A stretch of 64,000 bases of DNA from assembly GCA_016703535.1 (NCBI GenBank), contig JADJBV010000002.1:1984001-2048000 (forward strand), given 5' to 3'. Under the pieces are notes generated by a model that was given only the letters and a program-made list of their open reading frames with translations, was not told where the DNA came from and did not search any database. Both the position numbers and the translations under genes were made by a program. This document shows positions 8,856 to 19,280 of this stretch, one piece after another. Every line of letters starts with the position of its first letter. Within the stretch, counting starts at the first letter, position 1. The DNA comes from Deltaproteobacteria bacterium. GTDB lineage: Bacteria; Myxococcota; Kuafuiibacteriia; Kuafuiibacteriales; Kuafuiibacteriaceae.

Positions 8856-9236
8856 CTAGGCCGCGATTCGCCCCATCGACCGGAACTGGGCGAAGTTGGC
8901 GCCGGTGGTCGTGACCCCAATCCGGGCGTCGCTCGAGGCTTCCCGGGCAGGAGTGTACCCGGTGGCGGTCGCCATCCGGACTCCGTTCTCGCTCAAGCCC
9001 GCGGAAGAATTAATGATCACCTTCTCACGCCGGGTGAACTTGGCCGCCATCTCGGCCGCGACCTCTTCCGGGTCGATCTTCTTGCCGCCCCGGTCGCTCT
9101 CCCAGGAGCCATACTTCTGACTGAAGCTGCGGGTGTCGACCATCGCTTGAGCGCCGGCCGCTGAGTCGCCGGTGAAGAAGCTGGTCAAGGACCCTAAGAA
9201 GCCGGTGCCGCTGGTGCTATTGACTGCGTTAGCCAT
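8856..9236 (-). CDS. small paralogous protein B, candidate T3SS-associated or secreted protein
   Basis: 126 residues when started at the second of two adjacent ATG codons (9236). That start is better spaced from AAAGGAG and matches the paralogue's length and promoter distance; the first ATG is at 9239. Unknown family. The C-terminal part parallels protein A: VIINSSAGLSENGVRMA..., ending TGANFAQFRSMGRIAA. The middle has KKIDPEEVAAEMAAKFTRREK, equivalent to PKLIDPEAAAHQISENFHRAQ in A, so the pair is homologous over most of its length. The N-terminus is Ser/Gly/Thr-rich. Each gene has its own promoter module, so they are a duplicated gene-plus-promoter unit rather than one operon. Confidence 0.75.
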   Translation of the reverse strand: MANAVNSTSGTGFLGSLTSFFTGDSAAGAQAMVDTRSFSQKYGSWESDRGGKKIDPEEVAAEMAAKFTRREKVIINSSAGLSENGVRMATATGYTPAREASSDARIGVTTTGANFAQFRSMGRIAA

Positions 9237-9263
9237 CATTCGCTCCTTTAGAAGACACCTGCG

Positions 9264-9290
9264 TTATCGGACCAACAGCCAAGGTGTTGC
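9264..9290 (-). promoter_or_regulatory. sigma-28-like promoter, proximal copy of gene B
   Basis: Read on the - strand: GCAACA (9290-9285), 14 nt, CCGATAA (9270-9264), followed by CGC as in gene A's copy region. It lies 28 nt from the ATG at 9236. Together with 8746-8772 and 40989-41015 it defines the module GCAAC(A/G)-N14-CCGATAA. Confidence 0.6.
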
Positions 9291-9332
9291 CTAAAAAAGC
9301 AGACACCGGGCCCATCGACTTTCGTTGTGTAG

Positions 9333-9363
9333 GTATCGGTGCGCTGATGAAGGTTGTTGTGCG
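9333..9363 (-). promoter_or_regulatory. distal copy of the promoter-like module of gene B
   Basis: Read on the - strand: TTTCGCACAACA, 15 nt, CCGATACCTACA. The 69-nt offset from the proximal copy is identical to that in gene A. The same stretch borders the promoter of the divergent TetR gene. Confidence 0.5.
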
Positions 9364-9385
9364 AAAGTGTGGCCCTTCGGTCGAT

Positions 9386-9414
9386 TTGACCCGCCTTTGT
9401 CATCGACCTAGCCT
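9386..9414 (+). promoter_or_regulatory. probable sigma-70-type promoter of the tetR operon
   Basis: TTGACC at 9386-9391, a 17-nt spacer, then TAGCCT at 9409-9414. The -10 is weak (TAnnnT). The predicted start of transcription falls inside the palindrome at 9419-9434. Confidence 0.4.
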
Positions 9415-9418
9415 CTTC

Positions 9419-9434
9419 GACTGATTCGTCAGTC
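9419..9434. promoter_or_regulatory. candidate TetR operator
   Basis: GACTGATTCGTCAGTC is a perfect 6+6 palindrome with a 4-nt centre. It ends 4 nt before the tetR ATG at 9439 and overlaps the predicted transcription start, the classic position for autorepression by a TetR dimer. Confidence 0.5.
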
Positions 9435-9438
9435 AACC

Positions 9439-10083
9439 ATGAGGAGCGCCGCCAAAAAGACCGCCCCCACCCCTGAGGTGGCCGCGGATCGAAAGAAGCA
9501 GATCTTGAAGGCCGCGGTGGAAGTGTTCGCCGAGCGCGGCTTCCACCGGACCCGGGTCTCGGACATCGCCAAGCGGGCCGGCGTCGCCTACGGGCTGATC
9601 TATCACTACTTCGAGTCGAAGGATGACGTCCTCAACTGCGTCTTCGAGGAGAACTGGAGCGTGTTCCTCAAGGTCCTCCGGGATCTCGAGGCCAACCCAG
9701 AGCTCGCCGCCGCCCAGAAGTTGCGCTCGATCGCCGCCTTGTTGATCGACGCGCTCCAAATCGCGCCCGCCACCATCCAGGTGATCATCCAAGAGGTCTC
9801 GCGATCGGATCGCTTCGTCCACACCGAAAAGGTCCACGCCTTCGAGGGGGCCTTCACCGTGGTCCGGCAGATCATCGAAGGCGGACAACGGCGCGGCGAA
9901 CTCCGGGCCGATCTGTCGGCCCAGGTTGGGGCCTACATCTTCTTCGGGGCCCTCGAGACCATCTGCACCGGCTTCATGTTGGGCCACATCCGCTGCAGCA
10001 CCCCGGAAGAAGCCGCCGTCGTGAAGCACACCGTCGAGTTGACCTTGCTCCACGGCTTGCTCGATCCCAAAGGAGCCAAGTGA
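9439..10083 (+). CDS. TetR/AcrR-family transcriptional regulator
   Basis: 214 residues. The N-terminal helix-turn-helix domain (about 14-62) reads RKKQILKAAVEVFAERGF, then TRVSDIAKRAGVAYGLIYHY and FESKDDVL, a textbook TetR DNA-binding domain. The variable C-terminal ligand-binding domain (about 70-205) has the length and style of fatty-acid-responsive regulators. It overlaps the enoyl-CoA hydratase gene by TGATG and heads an operon of acyl-CoA enzymes, so an acyl-CoA ligand is a reasonable inference. The palindrome at 9419-9434 directly before the start suggests autoregulation and control of the whole operon. Confidence 0.93.
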   Translation: MRSAAKKTAPTPEVAADRKKQILKAAVEVFAERGFHRTRVSDIAKRAGVAYGLIYHYFESKDDVLNCVFEENWSVFLKVLRDLEANPELAAAQKLRSIAALLIDALQIAPATIQVIIQEVSRSDRFVHTEKVHAFEGAFTVVRQIIEGGQRRGELRADLSAQVGAYIFFGALETICTGFMLGHIRCSTPEEAAVVKHTVELTLLHGLLDPKGAK

Positions 10084-10865
10084 TGAGCTTCGAGACCATC
10101 CTCTACGAGAGCAAAGATCGCATCATCCGGATCACCCTCAACCGGCCCGACAAACGCAACGCCCTCACCAACCTGATGTTGGAAGAGCTGCACCAGGCCT
10201 TCGAGCGCGCCGATCAAGACTCGGAGGCCTGCGTGATCGTGCTGCGCGGTGCGGGCGACCAGGCCTTTTGTGCCGGCGCCGACCTCGGCGGCATGGCCGG
10301 CGGCGACGGCTTTTTGGCGGTGCACGAGTCCCGGGGCTTGTTCCCCAAGTTGTTCAGCAAGATGTTGAACCACAGCAAACCCACCATCGCCGCGATCAAC
10401 GGGCACTGCGTCGCCGGGGGGCTGGGGTTGATGTTGGCCTGTGATCTGGCGATCGCCAAAGAAGGGATCAAACTCGGGACGCCCGAGATCCAGCGGGGCC
10501 TGTTCCCTTTCATGATCTCGGCCTTGATCTTGCGCACCGTGGGGCGGCGCCAGGCCTACGAGATGATGTTGCTGGGCGACAACCTGACGCCCGAACGGGC
10601 CAAGGAGATGGGCCTGGTGAACCAGGTCGTCCCGGCCGCTGGCTTCGACGCCGCGGTGAACGATTGGGCCAAGAAGCTCGCCGGATATTCGCCGGCGGTG
10701 TTGCGCTTGGGGCGGAGGGCCTTGCTCCAACAAGAGGGCATGCCGCTGGAGGGGGCCTTTGCGCACCTGCAGGGGCTGATCAGCATCAACGCCATGTTGG
10801 AGGACGCGGCCGAGGGGGTCTCGGCCTTCTTCGAGAAGCGGCCGCCGGTCTGGAAGGGGAAGTGA
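10083..10865 (+). CDS. enoyl-CoA hydratase/isomerase (crotonase) family protein
   Basis: 260 residues, normal length. It hydrates or isomerises an enoyl-CoA in the cytoplasm. Oxyanion-hole segments AFCAGADLGGM (about 61-71) and GHCVAGGLGLMLACD (about 103-117) are present, and the segment GTPEIQRGLFP supplies one of the usual catalytic glutamates. The ATG at 10083 is preceded by AGGAG and overlaps the tetR stop (TGATG), so translation is coupled; a GTG at 10080 is the alternative. It is followed after 2 bp by the BKACE gene. Exact acyl substrate is unknown; branched-chain or odd-chain acyl-CoA is suggested by the neighbouring methylmalonate-semialdehyde dehydrogenase. Confidence 0.92.
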   Translation: MSFETILYESKDRIIRITLNRPDKRNALTNLMLEELHQAFERADQDSEACVIVLRGAGDQAFCAGADLGGMAGGDGFLAVHESRGLFPKLFSKMLNHSKPTIAAINGHCVAGGLGLMLACDLAIAKEGIKLGTPEIQRGLFPFMISALILRTVGRRQAYEMMLLGDNLTPERAKEMGLVNQVVPAAGFDAAVNDWAKKLAGYSPAVLRLGRRALLQQEGMPLEGAFAHLQGLISINAMLEDAAEGVSAFFEKRPPVWKGK

Positions 10866-10867
10866 AG

Positions 10868-11749
<882 letters not shown>

Positions 11750-11750
11750 G

Positions 11751-13109
11751 ATGTTCCAGAAGTTGTTGGTCGCCAACCGCGGCGAGATCGCCCGGCGGAT
11801 CATTCGGACCGCCAAGAAGATGGGCATCCACACCATCGCGGTCCACTCCGAGGCCGACGGGGCCATGCCCTTCGCCTTGGAAGCGGACGAGAAGCACCTG
11901 ATCGGGCCGGCCCCGCCCAAGGAAAGTTATCTGGTCGCCGGCAAGATCCTGGAGGTCGCCAAACGCACCGGCGCCCAGGCCATCCACCCGGGGTACGGGT
12001 TCTTGTCGGAGAACGAAGGTTTTGCGAAGGCCGTGAAGGACGCGGGCCTGGTGTTCGTCGGGCCCGATCCCGAGACCATCGGCCGGGTCGGCGGCAAGTT
12101 GCCGGCCCGGGAGCTGGCGATCGCCGCCGGTGTCCCGGTGGTGCCCGGGACCGGGGCGGTCGAGACCTTGGAGGCGGCCAAAGAGGCGGCGGACCGCATC
12201 GGTTATCCGGTCTTGATCAAGGCCTCGGCCGGTGGCGGCGGCATCGGGATGTCGCCGGTGGCCGACGAGTCGAAGCTGGAGCGGGCTCTGGACGACGCCA
12301 AAAAGAAGGGCGCTCAGTTCTTCGGCAGCGACACGGTGTACCTCGAGAAGTTGGTGGAGGCGCCGGCCCACGTCGAGGTCCAGATCATGGGCGATCGGCA
12401 CGGCAACGTGATCGCCTTGGGCGAACGGGACTGCACGGTGCAGCGCCGCCACCAGAAGGTGATCGAAGAGTCGCCATCACCCCGGATCGACGCCACCACC
12501 CGGGCCAAGATGTTGGAGGCGGCTCAACGGTTGGCTCAGCTGGCGGGTTACGTCAACGCGGGCACGGTGGAGATGATCTTCGCCGGCGCCGGTGACGCCA
12601 AAGGTCAGTTCTACTTCTTGGAGGTCAACAGCCGCCTCCAGGTGGAGCACCCGGTCACCGAGGCGGTCACCGATCTCGACTTGGTCGAGCTGCAGCTTTT
12701 GGTGGCGGCCGGCGAGCCGTTGCCCAAATACGCCCGGTGTCCGACCTTCCGGGGGCACGCCATCGAAGCCCGGATCTGCGCCGAAGATCCAGAGAAGCGC
12801 TTTTTCCCATCGCCCGGCGTGATCAGCCACGCCGAGTGGCCGAAGGGTGAGGGCATCCGGGTCGACGCCGGCTTCGAGACCGGTTGTGTGGTACCGCCGA
12901 CCTACGACTCGCTGTTGGCCAAGATCATCGCCCACGGCGAGACCCGGGATCAGGCCTTGGATCGCCTGCGGGACGCGCTTTTGGCCACCCGGGTCGAAGG
13001 CATCAAGACCAACCTCTCGATCTTCCCCACCGTGTTGGATCACCCGGTTTTTCGGGCCGGAACCCACGACACCGGCTTCTTGAAGGACCACCTGGGCCTC
13101 AAGTATTGA
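11751..13109 (+). CDS. biotin carboxylase subunit of an acyl-CoA/acetyl-CoA carboxylase
   Basis: 452 residues, the length of a stand-alone biotin carboxylase (AccC-like). It makes carboxybiotin from bicarbonate and ATP. The N-terminus [20 protein letters not shown], the glycine-rich ATP-grasp loop [11 protein letters not shown], and the carboxylation-site segments [14 protein letters not shown] and [14 protein letters not shown] are all present. There is no biotin carboxyl carrier domain and no carboxyltransferase in the operon. It could serve the AccD enzyme elsewhere in the window, or a propionyl/methylcrotonyl carboxylase encoded elsewhere. The start is ATG 11751, just past the BKACE stop (TGAG then ATG). 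I therefore avoid calling it accC outright. Confidence 0.9.
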   Translation: MFQKLLVANRGEIARRIIRTAKKMGIHTIAVHSEADGAMPFALEADEKHLIGPAPPKESYLVAGKILEVAKRTGAQAIHPGYGFLSENEGFAKAVKDAGLVFVGPDPETIGRVGGKLPARELAIAAGVPVVPGTGAVETLEAAKEAADRIGYPVLIKASAGGGGIGMSPVADESKLERALDDAKKKGAQFFGSDTVYLEKLVEAPAHVEVQIMGDRHGNVIALGERDCTVQRRHQKVIEESPSPRIDATTRAKMLEAAQRLAQLAGYVNAGTVEMIFAGAGDAKGQFYFLEVNSRLQVEHPVTEAVTDLDLVELQLLVAAGEPLPKYARCPTFRGHAIEARICAEDPEKRFFPSPGVISHAEWPKGEGIRVDAGFETGCVVPPTYDSLLAKIIAHGETRDQALDRLRDALLATRVEGIKTNLSIFPTVLDHPVFRAGTHDTGFLKDHLGLKY

Positions 13110-13167
13110 CCTCGGAAAAACGCGCCTGGGGGAACTGCCCGGCGGCGCCGAAGCGTCGTACAGAAGG

Positions 13168-14637
13168 ATGATGGAAAACCTCCCGAACCTGATCGGCTCC
13201 GACTGGGTCAAGAGCGCAGCGCCCCAGTTCCTCGACGTCAAGAACCCCGCGACCCAAGAACTATTGGCGAGGACACCCCTGTCCACCCGGGCCGAGGTCG
13301 ATCGGGCCGCCCGGTGTGGGGTGGAGGCCTTCGACCTTTGGCGGCGGGTGCCGGTCGGGGAGCGGGTCCAGGTCCTCTACAAGCTGAAGCGCTTGCTGGA
13401 AGAGCACTCGGACGAGATCGCCAAGATCACCACCTTGGAGTGCGGCAAGACCTTCGCCGAGTCGAAGGGGGAGCTGTTGCGCGGCATCGAAAACGTCGAG
13501 GTCGCCTGCGGCATGCCGACCTTGATCCAGGGCTACAACAACGAAGACATCGCGGCCGGCGTCGACGAGATGATGATCCGGCAGCCGGTGGGGGTCTGCG
13601 CGATCATTGCGCCCTTCAACTTCCCGGCGATGATCCCGCTCTGGTTTTTGCCCTACGCCATTGCTTGCGGGAACTCGGTGATCATCAAGCCGAGCGAACG
13701 GGTGCCGCTGACCATGAAGCGGATCGTGGAGTTGGTGTCCCAGACCGGGCTGCCGGCCGGGGTGGTGCAACTGGTCAACGGCGGCAAGGAGGCGGTGGAC
13801 GCCATCCTCCAGCACCCGGACATCCGGGCGGTCAGCTTCGTAGGTTCGAGTACGGTGGCTCGTTACGTCTATGGTGAAGCGGCCCGGCACGGTAAGCGGG
13901 TCCAGTGCCAAGGGGGCGCCAAAAATCCGGTGATCGTGTTGCCGGACGCGGACCTCGAGATGAGCACCAAGATCATCGCCGACTCGGCCTTTGGCTGCGC
14001 TGGGCAACGTTGCCTCGCGGCTTCGGTGGCCGTCACCGTCGGCTCCGCCAAGGAGCCCTTCACCGAGGCGATCATCGCCGCTGCCCAGGCCAGGAAGATC
14101 GGCTTCGGCTTGGACGCGGGGGTCGACTTGGGCCCGGTGATCAGCCCCGAGAGCAAACAACGGATCATGGGGTTGATCGAAAGCGGCAAAAACGCCGGCG
14201 CTCAGGTGGTCGTGGACGGCCGAGCCGCCCAGGTCCCGGGCAAAGAGGGCAACTTCCTCTCGCCGACGGTTTTGGCGGGCGTCGATCCGGCGGGCGAGTT
14301 GGCCCAGACGGAGATCTTCGGGCCGGTGTTGTCGCTGATGCACGTGCCCGACGTGGACGCCGCCATCGAGCTGGTCAACAAAAGCGCCTACGGCAACATG
14401 GCTTGCCTCTTCACCAGCAGCGGCGCCGCGGCCCGCAAGTTCAGGAGTGAGGCCCGGGTGGGCAACATCGGCATCAACCTGGGGGTCGCCGCGCCGATGG
14501 CCTACTTCCCGTTTTCGGGCTGGAAGGGCAGCTTCTTCGGTGACCTGCACGCCCAAGGCCGGGACGGGGTCGACTTTTATACTGAAAAGAAAGTGGTCGT
14601 GGAGCGTTGGCCCAAAGACTGGACCCGCAAGTTCTGA
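13168..14637 (+). CDS. mmsA: CoA-acylating methylmalonate-semialdehyde dehydrogenase
   Basis: 489 residues. It oxidises (methyl)malonate semialdehyde with NAD and CoA to propionyl-CoA or acetyl-CoA, the last step of valine and inositol breakdown. Aldehyde dehydrogenase marks: [15 protein letters not shown] near 150, the NAD-binding [19 protein letters not shown], and the active-site segment [12 protein letters not shown] with its nucleophilic cysteine; GQRC is typical of the MmsA/IolA subgroup. Two adjacent ATG codons (13168, 13171) could start it; GAAGG lies just upstream. It converges with the SAM hydrolase gene, leaving only 6 bp. It closes the tetR operon. Confidence 0.93.
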   Translation: MMENLPNLIGSDWVKSAAPQFLDVKNPATQELLARTPLSTRAEVDRAARCGVEAFDLWRRVPVGERVQVLYKLKRLLEEHSDEIAKITTLECGKTFAESKGELLRGIENVEVACGMPTLIQGYNNEDIAAGVDEMMIRQPVGVCAIIAPFNFPAMIPLWFLPYAIACGNSVIIKPSERVPLTMKRIVELVSQTGLPAGVVQLVNGGKEAVDAILQHPDIRAVSFVGSSTVARYVYGEAARHGKRVQCQGGAKNPVIVLPDADLEMSTKIIADSAFGCAGQRCLAASVAVTVGSAKEPFTEAIIAAAQARKIGFGLDAGVDLGPVISPESKQRIMGLIESGKNAGAQVVVDGRAAQVPGKEGNFLSPTVLAGVDPAGELAQTEIFGPVLSLMHVPDVDAAIELVNKSAYGNMACLFTSSGAAARKFRSEARVGNIGINLGVAAPMAYFPFSGWKGSFFGDLHAQGRDGVDFYTEKKVVVERWPKDWTRKF

Positions 14638-14643
14638 TCCGCC

Positions 14644-15444
14644 TCAGGCTTCGTTGACCCACACCGGCGCGCCCCGTCCGGCCCCCAAGGCCTCGGCCGC
14701 ACTCTGTTCGGCCCGGGCGATCTCCAAGACCTCGAAGGAGTTGATCAAGGTCAGGTAGTCACCTGGCTTGACGTCGCCGTACGTCCTGAGGAAGGGCAGG
14801 TGGTGGCCGCTGACCTCGACCACTGGCCGCTTGAAGCGCTCCACCAGGCTACGCGGGATGTTGGAGATCAGGTTCCCGAAGTTGTCGATGGTGATCACCA
14901 CCCCTCGCACCCTCGCACCCTCGGCCGAGGCCTCCTCGACCCACGAAGGCACCAGGTCACTTTTGGTGGGTCCCAGCTCGGCGACTTGGCGACGGCCGGC
15001 GGCGATCTCGGCGATCAGGGGCGCAAACACATCGCGGCCGTGAAAGGTGGCGCTGGGGGTGCTCAGGCCCAGTTGGGCCAGGCGATCGAAGTCCACTCGA
15101 TGGACCGGACCCCGCCCGGGCAAGTTGGCCAGACCACCGAGGAGGCCGTTGTCGGGCGCCATGAAGATGTGGCCCTCCAACTCGAAGGCGATGATGTCGC
15201 GTTCGGTGCCGACGCCCGGATCGACCACCGCGACGTGGGCGGTACCTTTGGGGAAATAGCGGAAGGAACGCTCCAGCCAAAAACCGGCCTCAGCGGGCCA
15301 GTGGACCAAGATCTCGTGGGTGAGATCGATGATCCGAGCGCCGGGGTAGCGGCCGAGCATCATGCCCTTCATGGTGGCCACGAAGGGGCCCTTGTGGCCG
15401 AAGTCGGTGGTCAAGGTGATCACACCCGAGGGGACAAAGTTCAT
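14644..15444 (-). CDS. SAM hydroxide adenosyltransferase (DUF62 family)
   Basis: 266 residues of the family related to SAM-dependent fluorinase/chlorinase. Non-halogenating members use hydroxide to hydrolyse S-adenosylmethionine to adenosine and methionine. Conserved segments: TLTTDFGHKGPFVATMKGMM at the N-terminus, VVDPGVGTERD (about 87-97) and APDNGLLGGL (about 112-121). The Asp near the start (TDFG) and Asp-Pro-Gly-Val-Gly are the family's substrate-binding marks. It overlaps the preceding transglutaminase-like gene by 4 bp, so it is the last gene of a - strand operon that starts at 22975. Physiological role is not known. Confidence 0.9.
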   Translation of the reverse strand: MNFVPSGVITLTTDFGHKGPFVATMKGMMLGRYPGARIIDLTHEILVHWPAEAGFWLERSFRYFPKGTAHVAVVDPGVGTERDIIAFELEGHIFMAPDNGLLGGLANLPGRGPVHRVDFDRLAQLGLSTPSATFHGRDVFAPLIAEIAAGRRQVAELGPTKSDLVPSWVEEASAEGARVRGVVITIDNFGNLISNIPRSLVERFKRPVVEVSGHHLPFLRTYGDVKPGDYLTLINSFEVLEIARAEQSAAEALGAGRGAPVWVNEA

Positions 15445-18400
15445 GGGGACTTCCTCGGCTCAGTGGTGCGGTTGGGCACGACCAAGCGATTGCGCGACGA
15501 TTGCAAGATCTCTTGCGCACCGGACAAAAACGCCGGCACCGCCGCTGGATCCAGGCGGAGCAGCGGCATTTGGTGGTCGACCACCAAAAAGGCTTCGCGC
15601 CGGGTTTCGTCAAAGCTGAACTGTTGAGCAAAACGCCCGTAGGCCGCGTTGCGGACGAAGGCCTCGGGCACCTCCAGCGGGGTGGTGGTGCCAGCGGGCA
15701 AGCGCACCCGGACCTCCATGTGTTCGGCCAACTCGTGGATCAAGAGGGGTGACTCTCGTCGCGGCAAACGCACGTAGGTGGCCAAGGTCGGCAGGCCCAA
15801 AGACTGGAGCGCCAAGGGGGCGCCGAAAAACTGCTCGGCCACCCAACGATCTTGATCCTGGACCATAAACTGCTCGATCCGGACCTCGGCCCGCAACACC
15901 AAGGGCACCAGGGGCTCGTCCCGGCCTTCCGTGGAGAACTTGACCAAGATCGCGCCGGGTACCAAGGCGCCCACCCAACTCTGCATCTGTCGCTGCACGT
16001 CTTCTTGGCGAGAGGTCAGCAGAAACTCCCGGATCTCACCGCCGAAGGCGCCGGGCAAACGAACCGCGATGGTCCCGACCGCGGTCCCCGACTCGTCGAC
16101 CTCCAGGTCCACCGCCGACAACAAGGGCCAGGCTTCGACCTCTTCGTTGGGGATCCCGTAGCCGCGGCCCAGCTGGCGTCCGTCGAACACCGCGTATTCG
16201 CCGCGGCGCAGCTCCGGCGGCAACTTACCGAACCACGGATGTTTGTCATCGACGATCGCCCAAAGCAGGCGGCCCTCTTCGACCGGGATCTTGATCAGCT
16301 CGGTGTCGAAGTGGCCCGCGTCGGGGTAGGGCGGGTTCACCAACGGGGCGGCACCGGCCCGGGCCAAGACCAGCTCAGCGGGGATGCCGATGGCCCGCAA
16401 CATTGCGGTCAGGAGGCCACTCTTGTTGCCCCGCCGGGCGGCCAACACCACCGCCGGTTCCCGGGCCTCACCCAACGAGATCTGCCGGCTCACGAAGTCG
16501 AAGAGCAGGCGCGCCTTTTTTTCGTGGGTCTCGGCCGAAGTGGTCAACCGCTCTGCGGCCTCGGCCACGAAGGGTGACCGTTGCAGGAGGCGCTCCAACG
16601 CCAGGCCGTTCGTCAAGCGCGCGACCTCGGTAGGCACGCCCACCGCGATCACCACGTAGGGGAGGTATTCGTCTTGATCGACCGCGCCGGGCTCCGGGTC
16701 CAGGGGCGCCACTTGATCGGCCCGGTAGTAGTAGACGCGGCCATTTGGGGCCTCGAAGATCTCGGGTTCGGGCGCACCGTTGTAACTTTGGGCCCAGACC
16801 TGGGCGCCTTTTGGGACCACCACCACCAGCTCACTGCGAGCGATCGGGCTGGTGCCGCGGAAATAATACTGACGCAGGTAACCACCCCAGGGGGTCGCCG
16901 CGCCCTCCATGCTGACGAAGCGCCGCTCCACTGCGTCCCCTGGCGCCAAGGCCGAAAAGGAGAGGTCCTCTTTGCCGAGGTGCCGATCGACGTCTTTGGT
17001 GCGGCCGTCGGGCTTGAGGGTCCGCAGCGAAAGGGGCCAGGCCTCCGGTGGCAGGTTGAGCTCCCCGGCCTGATCGGTGGCCTCTTTGGTTTGCAGGCGC
17101 AGGATCGAGTGACGGTAGGAGGCGGTTTGACTGCCGTGCACGATGTCGATCACCCGATCCAGAAGCTGGACCGCTTTGTGGCCCGACCATCGATCGGCCG
17201 GATCCAAACCTCGGGGGGTGGTGGTGCCTGGCAGGTTGCGGATCTCCGGCCAGGGATCGTAGGCCAGCCGTTGGGCCAACTCGGGGGGCAAACTCCACTC
17301 GGCGGGGCCACCCCCGAGTTGGGTCGAGGCCAGGGACCACAACGCCAGATCAACCTCTCCTTGATCTTGGATGGCCGCGTACAACTCGGCGGCGGCGCCC
17401 TGATCTCGAGCGGCGAGGGCCGCGGTCAGGCCCAGGCGTTGGGCCCGGGTCGCCAGCGGGTCGATCGCCAAGGCCCGTTGGGCCGCCGCCAGCGCGGCTT
17501 TGGCGCGGCCGCGGGCCAACTCCAGCTCGGCGATCCGCAAGATGTGATAAAGCCCATCGGGATCCACCGCCCCTTCTTCGTGGGCCCGGATCGCTCCGTC
17601 CAGGTCACCCTTTCGCAAGGCAACTTGCGCTCGGTGCGCGTGGGCTTCGTGTGGATCTTCTCGGACCGCCTGTTGCCCCAGCCGATCGGCCTCGGCGGTG
17701 CGCTCCAGGTTGCGGAGGAACTCAGCGCCCTCGAGGAGCAATGAGGGAGGTGCACCCAACTCAGCCGCCTCTCGCAGGTAACGGGCCGCCTCGACGCTCC
17801 AACCTTTGCTGCGGAAGGCCCTGAACTGGAGGCCCCGCACCCGGGCGCTTTTGGGCGCCACTTTTTGGGCCTGGGCCAAGGCCAAAAAGGCCCGCTCCGG
17901 TGAGTCCCGCAGTTCGGTCTCGGCCAACTCCAGCAGGCTGGCTGCCGCCTGGGGATCGAGGCTCACCGCCTCCCTCAACGCGGCGCCGGCCTCACCTTCA
18001 CCAAGGTCCGCGCCCCGGCGGATCCGGGCCCAGGCGGTCAACAGGGCCGCGGAACGGACCCCCGCTTCTTTGGGGCCTTCGATCAAGGCCCGGGCCCGCT
18101 CCAGATCGTCGTAGCTGCGCCCCCCGAACAGGGTGGCGCCCAAAAAACGCCCCCAGCTGCTGCTCTGTTCGTCGGCGACCAGACGTTCCACGTAGGCCAC
18201 CAGGCTGCCTTCGCCGTCGGCGGAGGGCCCAGGTTCGGGCAAGCTCAGGGGCCGGTCTCGGGGCAACACGCCGTCGGCGGACGCCTCCCTTATCACCCGT
18301 TGGCCGTCGGCGCCCAAAAGCGAAAAGGCTGGTCGGCCTTCCGAACCTCCCAGGATCGCCGCGCTCAGGCGATGCCAACCGGGCGTGAGCTGGAGCTGCA

Positions 18401-19280
18401 CCCGCTGGATCCGGGGGCCTCGCACTTGGGAGAGATCCCGGATGATCACCGGCAGGCCGTCGACGCCCACCCGTCCTGGGCCGTCGAGGTGCACCTCCAA
18501 GATCACCGGACGAGGTGCGGCGCCGACGACCTCGAAGTGGCACTCGATCACGTAGAGGCCTTGCCGATCACCGGCGGCGTAGAGCAGCCCGCCCGCCTCG
18601 TGGCGCAACTTGCGGATCGGCGGGACAAAACCTCGGAAGGGATCGGCCGGCTCCCAGTTCCGGTCGTTGCGTTCGTAGCGGGAGGGCACCGCCAAGGCCA
18701 CGTCGGCCAGGGGCGCCACTGGGCCCACCGCCCGGCAGGTGGTCAACCAACCGCCGCGATCGAGGGTGCCTTGTTCGCGCCCTGGATCCCGGGCGTGGTG
18801 CTCCAGCTGGGCCAAAAGCCGGGTCGCCGCCGCCACTCGACTCGGGCCTTTGGCTTCGGGGCGATTCAAATAGGCGGTCAACCCAGCCCGCAAGGGTTGA
18901 TGGGCCCGGGGCCAGGGCAGGGCGTGTTGCTCGAGGAGCAACAAGGCCACTTCGGTGCTGGGACCATCGGGGCCCCCGATGATCGTCGAGAGATCCGCGA
19001 AGGCGGCCTCCGGATCGAGGTGCTCCAGGGCCAACACCGCCCGTCGCAGCAGGAGCTCCGGATCGGCCGGATTCAGCGACAAACCGCGGGCCAACTGCTC
19101 CGCTGCACCTTGGGGATCGTTGGCCTCCAACCAGAGCAGATCGGCGGCTGCCTGGGGTTCGGCGTGTTGAGCCAAGGCCGCTGCTTCGGCGGGTGAACGC
19201 CAGACCGGCCCACCGGTGGTGGTGGTGCGGCAGGCCACCAAGAGGAGCAACACCCCGACGAGCGCGCGACGGCTCACCAC
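15441..19280 (-). CDS. giant lipoprotein with TPR-type repeats and a degenerate transglutaminase-like domain
   Basis: 1279 residues with a lipoprotein signal (MVSRRALVGVLLLLVAC, cysteine at 17). The first half is rich in alpha-helical repeats of TPR type. The second half is a DUF3857-like beta domain followed by a transglutaminase-like domain. It is clearly a relative of the upstream gene. However, where that protein has the active-site stretch YGDCKDKSTLLTALL, this one reads RRGNKSGLLTAMLRAIG, so the nucleophilic cysteine is missing. Catalysis is therefore unlikely; a binding or structural role in the periplasm fits. Its first codons overlap the end of the upstream gene by 7 bp and its end overlaps the SAM hydrolase by 4 bp. 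Confidence 0.85.
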   Translation of the reverse strand: MVSRRALVGVLLLLVACRTTTTGGPVWRSPAEAAALAQHAEPQAAADLLWLEANDPQGAAEQLARGLSLNPADPELLLRRAVLALEHLDPEAAFADLSTIIGGPDGPSTEVALLLLEQHALPWPRAHQPLRAGLTAYLNRPEAKGPSRVAAATRLLAQLEHHARDPGREQGTLDRGGWLTTCRAVGPVAPLADVALAVPSRYERNDRNWEPADPFRGFVPPIRKLRHEAGGLLYAAGDRQGLYVIECHFEVVGAAPRPVILEVHLDGPGRVGVDGLPVIIRDLSQVRGPRIQRVQLQLTPGWHRLSAAILGGSEGRPAFSLLGADGQRVIREASADGVLPRDRPLSLPEPGPSADGEGSLVAYVERLVADEQSSSWGRFLGATLFGGRSYDDLERARALIEGPKEAGVRSAALLTAWARIRRGADLGEGEAGAALREAVSLDPQAAASLLELAETELRDSPERAFLALAQAQKVAPKSARVRGLQFRAFRSKGWSVEAARYLREAAELGAPPSLLLEGAEFLRNLERTAEADRLGQQAVREDPHEAHAHRAQVALRKGDLDGAIRAHEEGAVDPDGLYHILRIAELELARGRAKAALAAAQRALAIDPLATRAQRLGLTAALAARDQGAAAELYAAIQDQGEVDLALWSLASTQLGGGPAEWSLPPELAQRLAYDPWPEIRNLPGTTTPRGLDPADRWSGHKAVQLLDRVIDIVHGSQTASYRHSILRLQTKEATDQAGELNLPPEAWPLSLRTLKPDGRTKDVDRHLGKEDLSFSALAPGDAVERRFVSMEGAATPWGGYLRQYYFRGTSPIARSELVVVVPKGAQVWAQSYNGAPEPEIFEAPNGRVYYYRADQVAPLDPEPGAVDQDEYLPYVVIAVGVPTEVARLTNGLALERLLQRSPFVAEAAERLTTSAETHEKKARLLFDFVSRQISLGEAREPAVVLAARRGNKSGLLTAMLRAIGIPAELVLARAGAAPLVNPPYPDAGHFDTELIKIPVEEGRLLWAIVDDKHPWFGKLPPELRRGEYAVFDGRQLGRGYGIPNEEVEAWPLLSAVDLEVDESGTAVGTIAVRLPGAFGGEIREFLLTSRQEDVQRQMQSWVGALVPGAILVKFSTEGRDEPLVPLVLRAEVRIEQFMVQDQDRWVAEQFFGAPLALQSLGLPTLATYVRLPRRESPLLIHELAEHMEVRVRLPAGTTTPLEVPEAFVRNAAYGRFAQQFSFDETRREAFLVVDHQMPLLRLDPAAVPAFLSGAQEILQSSRNRLVVPNRTTEPRKSP

